Position numbers and translations under genes: made by a program. Under the pieces are notes generated by a model that searched no databases, was not told the origin of the DNA, and worked only from the letters and a program-made list of their open reading frames with translations. Below are positions 59,611 through 64,000 of a stretch of 64,000 bases of DNA, one piece after another. Location: NCBI RefSeq assembly GCF_014204415.1, contig NZ_JACHLE010000002.1, forward strand, positions 496,001 to 560,000, in the 5' to 3' direction. The stretch's first letter is position 1. The number at the start of each line of letters is the position of its first letter. The stretch comes from Chryseobacterium defluvii (GTDB lineage: Bacteria > Bacteroidota > Bacteroidia > Flavobacteriales > Weeksellaceae).

Positions 59611-61785
59611 ATGATGCAAAGATTAGAATATGTACTGGCTAGAAATATTGACAGCCCGTTTCAAAAAAACAGCGTATTTTTTGAAACATTTATTGTTCCT
59701 CCCGAAGATTTTGACAAAATTACTGAAACCAAAGAAACAGAAAGAATAAAATATACTTTTATACTATGCAAAAGTGGTGTTGAGGTATTTGACAGGTATG
59801 AAAAAAAGGAAGTGGAGCCCAAAGAATTTAAAGTCTTTTATGAAGAGGACTCTCCTGATAAAAGTAATTTCTTTGGAACAGCCTGTAGGGTGAAAATGAG
59901 TAAAGAGGCAAAAGATTTTTTCACTAGAATTTCATTGAAAAATCAGCCGATAAACTTTCGTGGGGTGGTATATGATTATCTCAACCTTAAAGATCTTGAT
60001 GGATTGGTTAAAATCCTTGCAAAAGAGAAAAAGATCAATGAAACTCTTTTGAAAGGGGCCATCTACTTGGAAATTGCAGAGGAAAGCAAACTTAATGAAA
60101 CCTTTAAAAAAGTATTTTCTCTTAACAATCAGCTGGCAGACTGGATCAGAGGAGGTATTGAGGCGATTGAAAAATGGAAGTTTACAGAGGAAAATTATGA
60201 TTATCAGACCCATTACGTGGAGCCAATGTATAGTAATTTACATCATTATGGTAATCCTAAGGTTTTTCCCGGACAGGAAGTAAAATATAAACCCATTATT
60301 CCGGTACCCATTTCCGCCAGAGAATACAGGGGTATGCAGAATGCTTCTGAAATTGCAGCCAGCGGTTTTAATAAGCTTAAAGGTTTTGCAGATTATTTTG
60401 GCGAAATTTCTACAGCTGCTGTTTTGAACATTGTAAAGGCAACCCCTACCATTACAGATGATATTTTCTTTGCGGTCGTTTTCTACGTAAAGAACTTTAT
60501 AGAAGACCGTATTCCTGAAAGTATAAAAAATGTCTATATTAAGCTCAAAACTTTCTTTAAAGAAATATCAGAGACCATTTCTGAAATTGGTAAGTTCATA
60601 GGGGTAAAGATCAACCGTGAGATTGCAAAGGTTAATGCTTTCTTATGTGGACTGCTGAATGGCTTGATTTCTCTGGCACAAACCATTATCATGCTTTTGG
60701 CAATGATTACGGATAACCTTCCGTTTCTCGAAATGGAAAAGCTAAGCCCGGCGGAGCTGGCAAAACATCAGGAGAAGCTCGAATTTATTGAGGATTTTGT
60801 GGATCTGTTTGCTGAAAATTCCAAAGAATTTCTTGCCGGGATCAAAAACCTCTTCAGTGAAGGCAAAATCTGGAAAGAAATTTCAAGGATAATAGACGGG
60901 CTTAAAAAGAAATTTTTGGATCTCAACGAGTTCTTTTGGGCCTACTTTATTGGTGCAGTTGCCTTTGAACTTATTTTAGATGTTGTAATAGCCTATTTTA
61001 CGGGAGGAGCTTCTTTAGTAGGTAAAGCTTCTGAAAAGATAGCACAGGCTGCAGGAAAAATTAGCAGGATTACTGCTAAACTGGAACAACTGGGAGCAAA
61101 AGGAGTACAGTTTTCTAAGAATTTAGGCAAAAAAATAGCCAATACAGCACAAGATCTTTACAAGTGGCTGGAAAAAGAGTTTTTAGAATTGGTAGAAGCA
61201 GTGAAAATTGGAAATATTGAAGCATGGATTAAAAAGAAAATTGATACTATATTTGGAGAAGGGAATAAACCTTTGGGGGAGCTATTAGGGCTAAATGATA
61301 ATGAATTGGACTGGATGGCAACCCGAAGATTAGATGAGCTTGGAGGAAAAATATTGACCGCTAAACAAATTAGGAGATTAAGAGGCATTCTTAAAGAAAA
61401 AGGGATAACTCTGATTATGGAGGATGATATAAGAAGTATCAAAAGGCTCTTTAAACCTGTAATGGGATACGGAAATGTAGATGACCTATTTTACTTTATG
61501 AAAAAGTATAATATTGCAGGAGGGTTTGATGCGGTTAATAGACAACTTGTACTTCCCAGAGATGTTTCAGAGCTTGTTGCTTTCCACGAAATGTCTCACG
61601 TAAAGCATTTTGAGCAATTAGAAGATGTATATCATACTTTGAGTACATTAGAAAAAGAAACTTATGTTTGGGAGCAGACCTTAGCCAATAGGCATAGATG
61701 GACAAAAACAGAATTTGAAGAAGCCTTGGACTATATCAATAGAATAAGAGAAGATTATAAATTAGGACCAATAATAATAAAATGA
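59611..61785 (+). CDS. polymorphic toxin with C-terminal zincin-like metallopeptidase domain
   Basis: Encodes 724 residues. The N-terminal 230 residues are an unrecognised trafficking-type region without signal peptide. Two long hydrophobic stretches (about 343-371 and 444-470, including FFWAYFIGAVAFELILDVVI) could insert into membranes. A helical linker follows (about 470-560). The C-terminal domain (about 570-724) carries the zincin motif in LVAFHEMSHVKHFEQL (HEMSH at about 659-663), resembling Tox-MPTase toxin families. A small gene follows 1 nt after the stop, as expected for immunity. The secretion route is not visible (no VgrG, Rhs or T9SS tag seen). Confidence 0.8.
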   Translation: MMQRLEYVLARNIDSPFQKNSVFFETFIVPPEDFDKITETKETERIKYTFILCKSGVEVFDRYEKKEVEPKEFKVFYEEDSPDKSNFFGTACRVKMSKEAKDFFTRISLKNQPINFRGVVYDYLNLKDLDGLVKILAKEKKINETLLKGAIYLEIAEESKLNETFKKVFSLNNQLADWIRGGIEAIEKWKFTEENYDYQTHYVEPMYSNLHHYGNPKVFPGQEVKYKPIIPVPISAREYRGMQNASEIAASGFNKLKGFADYFGEISTAAVLNIVKATPTITDDIFFAVVFYVKNFIEDRIPESIKNVYIKLKTFFKEISETISEIGKFIGVKINREIAKVNAFLCGLLNGLISLAQTIIMLLAMITDNLPFLEMEKLSPAELAKHQEKLEFIEDFVDLFAENSKEFLAGIKNLFSEGKIWKEISRIIDGLKKKFLDLNEFFWAYFIGAVAFELILDVVIAYFTGGASLVGKASEKIAQAAGKISRITAKLEQLGAKGVQFSKNLGKKIANTAQDLYKWLEKEFLELVEAVKIGNIEAWIKKKIDTIFGEGNKPLGELLGLNDNELDWMATRRLDELGGKILTAKQIRRLRGILKEKGITLIMEDDIRSIKRLFKPVMGYGNVDDLFYFMKKYNIAGGFDAVNRQLVLPRDVSELVAFHEMSHVKHFEQLEDVYHTLSTLEKETYVWEQTLANRHRWTKTEFEEALDYINRIREDYKLGPIIIK

Positions 61786-61786
61786 T

Positions 61787-62086
61787 ATGAAAAATACTGA
61801 AAATATAATCAAAGAAAAAACAATTAAGATATTAAATGATTTAACAGAAGGTGTTTACAATGAAGATAATATTGTAAATATTAATTTTCATGAGAAAAAT
61901 AAATTAACATTTCCTACTGAAAAAATTATCGACGTATGGGTTATTTCAATAAAATCTCTCTTTGACAACAGGGATTTTTTAATTATTTCTGATGAAACAG
62001 GGGAGCCAATATATTATCATAATTTTAATTATATTAAAAGTGAAATCATTAAAAATAGTGATGAAGCCTATCAATATAAAAAATAA
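61787..62086 (+). CDS. probable immunity protein for the metallopeptidase toxin
   Basis: Encodes 99 residues, small, soluble, rich in Asn, Ile and Lys, starting 1 nt after the toxin stop. No known immunity family was recognised, but position and size are typical. The AT content is higher than that of housekeeping genes. Confidence 0.65.
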   Translation: MKNTENIIKEKTIKILNDLTEGVYNEDNIVNINFHEKNKLTFPTEKIIDVWVISIKSLFDNRDFLIISDETGEPIYYHNFNYIKSEIIKNSDEAYQYKK

Positions 62087-62180
62087 TAGAGATGATTTAC
62101 AATCAAGTGCTTTTTACCACATTAAAATAGAAGATTTTTAAATCATTTAACAAGAAAAGTAGGGAGTTATCAGACAAAAA

Positions 62181-62606
62181 GTGTTTAATATCCAATGGCT
62201 GAGGTTTGAAGAATGGATTTATCTTGGAGACAAAGGGCAGGGAGGACATTTTATAAACAGGTTTCTGGATGTGGAAGAAATAGTATATCCTGAAGGAATT
62301 TATTCTTTGACGCAGGTTCCGGATGATGTTCCTTTTATAGCCCGGGTAACTATAAAATCTTTAAAAGGAGAAGCTTTTCCTAAGATGGCATCATCAACCA
62401 TGTTTCCTAAAAACTGGAACATTAAAAGAATACAGGAAGAGATAGCTTATGTATATGAAAATACTGTAGCTAAAGGAACAAACAAAAGACCAAGACAAGC
62501 TAGTGATATATTTGACAAATATGATGGAATATCTTCCTCTGGGTTTAAGATTAGAATAGAAGTCAATGATTTTGGAGACATAATGAATGCATACCCTATT
62601 TTATAA
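62181..62606 (+). CDS. orphan EndoU-like nuclease toxin fragment
   Basis: Encodes 141 residues from a GTG, with an in-frame stop 21 nt upstream and no Shine-Dalgarno or TAnnTTTG box seen, so it looks like a detached toxin C-terminus, not a full gene. It resembles bacterial EndoU toxins: GDKGQGGHFINRF (second catalytic His region), SSTMFPKNWNIKRIQEEIAY (the S/T-FP-x-x-W element) and a final IMNAYPIL. The expected first His of EndoU appears replaced (EEWIYLGD where EHIxxGD would be usual), so activity is doubtful. It lies between two immunity-type genes. Confidence 0.65.
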   Translation: MFNIQWLRFEEWIYLGDKGQGGHFINRFLDVEEIVYPEGIYSLTQVPDDVPFIARVTIKSLKGEAFPKMASSTMFPKNWNIKRIQEEIAYVYENTVAKGTNKRPRQASDIFDKYDGISSSGFKIRIEVNDFGDIMNAYPIL

Positions 62607-62624
62607 CTTTTAAAATTAAAAATA

Positions 62625-62987
62625 ATGAAGTATACTTTTGAAGCACAAATTTTGGATATTGACGAGCACCCTTATTACTCTATTAATGTAGAGGAAAAAC
62701 TTTTTTATACGATAGGTCGTTTTAGTGACTCTGGCTGGACCCCCACAAAAATCCAAAAAATCATAGACGGTTTAGAACAAAGCAAGACAAAACCCAAAGG
62801 AGAAGAATTTCTCTGGGGAAATGAAGATGTAAATCTTTATGCCAACGAAAACGGGGTATTGCTGATAGATGTAATGGCACAAAGAGCCAAACAGTATGAT
62901 CCCGATGTGATTACTTTAAGACTGACCCATGAAGAAATAATAAACTTTCTCCAGGACTTCAAAAAATTTGTTGAAGAAAACAGTTAA
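62625..62987 (+). CDS. EndoU-cassette immunity-like protein, copy 1
   Basis: Encodes 120 residues, soluble. It follows the EndoU-like fragment by 18 nt. From residue 32 (RFSDSGWTPTKIQKIIDGLE) to the end it is 84 of 89 identical to the protein at 63244-63597, while the first approximately 30 residues differ completely apart from MKYTF. This fits an immunity family diversified by N-terminal replacement. Confidence 0.65.
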   Translation: MKYTFEAQILDIDEHPYYSINVEEKLFYTIGRFSDSGWTPTKIQKIIDGLEQSKTKPKGEEFLWGNEDVNLYANENGVLLIDVMAQRAKQYDPDVITLRLTHEEIINFLQDFKKFVEENS

Positions 62988-63012
62988 ATTGAAATGACCT
63001 CTCAAAATTTGA
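62737..63012 (+). repeat. direct repeat unit A (immunity gene 3' part)
   Basis: About 276 bp nearly identical to 63347-63622 with no indels (offset 610 bp), extending some 20 nt past the stop codon. Confidence 0.88.
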
Positions 63013-63044
63013 AAGATTTTTAATATGATTATCTCCGAGAGAGG

Positions 63045-63238
63045 GTGTATTTTAAAAGAATACAGGAGGAGGTAGCTTATGTATGTGAAAATACTATAGC
63101 CAAAGGAGGCCACATATATGTGATGATACAGGGAAATTTATGAAATATAGGTACTATTCCTCTGATGGTTCATTTAAAATTTTAATAGAAGTAGATGATT
63201 CTGGAAGAATTATGAACGCTTACCCACATTTAAGATAA
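63045..63238 (+). pseudogene. decayed second EndoU toxin C-terminus
   Basis: From 63045 the frame reads VYFKRIQEEVAYVCENTIAK and stops with TGA at 63141; in another frame from 63140, FKILIEVDDSGRIMNAYPHL continues to a stop at 63236. The two pieces align in order with RIQEEIAYVYENTVAK and FKIRIEVNDFGDIMNAYPIL of the 62181-62606 protein, so this is a truncated and frameshifted paralogue. The region upstream of 63045 lacks the rest of the domain. Confidence 0.75.
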
Positions 63239-63243
63239 TAATT

Positions 63244-63597
63244 ATGAAATACACATTTAATACTAATGAAAATTTAGGGGATATTGTATATATAATAAAA
63301 ACGAAAGATCCCTATTTAATTTTACAAAGATTCTCAGATGCATATTGGACCCCAAAAAAAATCCAGAAAATCATAGAGGGTTTAGAACAAAGCAAGACAA
63401 AGCCCAAAGGAGAAGAATTTCTCTGGGGAAATGAGGATGTAAATCTTTATGCCAATGAAAATGGGGTATTGCTCATAGATGTAATGGCACAAAGAGCTAA
63501 ACAATATGATCCCGATGTGATTACCTTAAGATTGACCCATGAAGAAATAATAAACTTTCTCCGGGACTTCAAAAAATTTGTTGAAGAAAACAGTTAA
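63244..63597 (+). CDS. EndoU-cassette immunity-like protein, copy 2
   Basis: Encodes 117 residues. It keeps the shared C-terminal 89 residues of copy 1 but has a different N-terminus (MKYTFNTNENLGDIVYIIKT). It follows the EndoU remnant by 5 nt, so each immunity gene is paired with an EndoU tail. Either copy may still protect against EndoU toxins of neighbouring strains. Confidence 0.65.
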   Translation: MKYTFNTNENLGDIVYIIKTKDPYLILQRFSDAYWTPKKIQKIIEGLEQSKTKPKGEEFLWGNEDVNLYANENGVLLIDVMAQRAKQYDPDVITLRLTHEEIINFLRDFKKFVEENS

Positions 63598-63622
63598 ATT
63601 GAAATGACCGCTCAAATTTTGA
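63347..63622 (+). repeat. direct repeat unit B (immunity gene 3' part)
   Basis: Partner of the repeat at 62737-63012. Confidence 0.88.
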
Positions 63623-63668
63623 GTGGCTTTCCCAAGAAATGCTAAAAATTAATTTCAAACTATAAAAT

Positions 63669-63700
63669 CAGGAGGGATCATATTATCCCTCCTTTTTTCT
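63669..63700 (+). terminator. terminator of the toxin island before lepA
   Basis: Arms GGAGGGAT and ATCCCTCC with a 6-nt loop followed by TTTTTT. Confidence 0.85.
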
Positions 63701-63707
63701 ATCTTTG
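63700..63707 (+). promoter_or_regulatory. -7 promoter element (TATCTTTG) for lepA
   Basis: Perfect TAnnTTTG directly after the terminator T-run, 19 nt before the lepA ATG. Confidence 0.5.
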
Positions 63708-63726
63708 CAAATTACAAGATTCTTAA

Positions 63727-64000
63727 ATGAAAAACATACGAAATTTTTGCATAATCGCTCATATCGACCACGGGAAAAGTACATTGGCAGACCGTCTTCT
63801 TGAGTATACCAATACTGTCTCCCAGAGGGAACTGCAGGCTCAGACACTGGATGATATGGATTTGGAAAAAGAGCGTGGAATTACCATTAAATCCCATGCG
63901 ATCCAGATGGATTATGAATATAAAGGAGAAAAATATATTTTAAACCTGATCGATACACCGGGACACGTAGATTTTTCTTACGAAGTTTCCCGTTCCATTG
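63727..64000 (+). CDS. lepA: elongation factor 4 (LepA), N-terminal fragment
   Basis: Partial at the right edge (about 91 codons). The translation begins [20 protein letters not shown], the LepA GTPase P-loop (AHIDHGKST), with switch I/II elements [10 protein letters not shown] and [12 protein letters not shown]. LepA is a ribosome-associated GTPase acting on translation initiation and elongation. It has its own promoter after the island terminator. Confidence 0.96.
   Translation, partial: MKNIRNFCIIAHIDHGKSTLADRLLEYTNTVSQRELQAQTLDDMDLEKERGITIKSHAIQMDYEYKGEKYILNLIDTPGHVDFSYEVSRSI

Overview
The window looks like chromosome from a Flavobacteriia bacterium, most likely the Chryseobacterium group (Weeksellaceae). 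The evidence is an AT-rich composition, a MurF-alanine racemase fusion, a SprE/PorW-type gliding/type IX secretion lipoprotein, a carboxypeptidase-like-domain TonB receptor, LytS/LytTR and 2TM proteins, and many promoters with the Bacteroidetes -7 element TAnnTTTG. No rRNA, tRNA, CRISPR array, transposase or phage gene was seen. Genus-level placement is inference from gene families.

Layout. 1-2 kb: end of an envelope/glycan operon (YgjV-like, glycosyltransferase, SufE, partial GT9). 2-7 kb: clpC, an outer-membrane protein, mnmA. 6.6-11.4 kb: a minus-strand cluster of membrane-associated unknowns headed by an SPFH/Band 7 protein with four N-terminal repeats; one small member looks frameshifted. 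12.4-19.4 kb: a LytTR response regulator, a LytS-type kinase fused to a 2TM domain, two free 2TM proteins, an isoprenylcysteine-methyltransferase-like protein, and a TonB-dependent receptor plus periplasmic protein. Three promoters here share a two-part LytTR-box-like repeat at a fixed distance from the -7 element. 19.5-30.3 kb: sodC, a tail-specific protease, surE, GNAT, guaC, DUF1835, a polytopic membrane protein, fabG, rsmI and an acidic repeat protein. 30.3-39 kb: tdk, murF-alr, a patatin/barrel protein, ybeY, mnmG and a methyltransferase. mnmG is bracketed by two perfect parS sites.

39-43.5 kb: a candidate toxin/immunity pair, pgk, then a 547-bp AT-rich non-coding gap between divergent pgk and rpiB with clustered DnaA-box-like sequences. 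With the parS sites 5-7 kb away this is my candidate for the replication origin. 43.5-52 kb: rpiB, a thrombospondin-type-3 repeat protein, RNase R, a LysE-type exporter, LD-carboxypeptidase, YraN, an SDR, an NTF2-like protein and tsaB. 52-56.6 kb (minus): sprE-like, maf, kdsC and a DUF2520 protein. 56.6-59.4 kb: an ECF sigma factor with a likely anti-sigma factor and a Spy/CpxP-like protein, then a secreted unknown.

59.6-63.6 kb: an accessory toxin island. A 724-aa protein with a C-terminal HEMSH metallopeptidase toxin domain and its probable immunity gene are followed by a promoterless EndoU-like fragment with an immunity-like gene, then a second decayed EndoU tail with a duplicated immunity gene whose N-terminus has been replaced. 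The window ends in the start of lepA.

Most notable: the LytTR-box regulon (13.6, 16.2, 19.4 kb), the parS/oriC-like region (36-43.5 kb), and the layered toxin-immunity array (59.6-63.6 kb).
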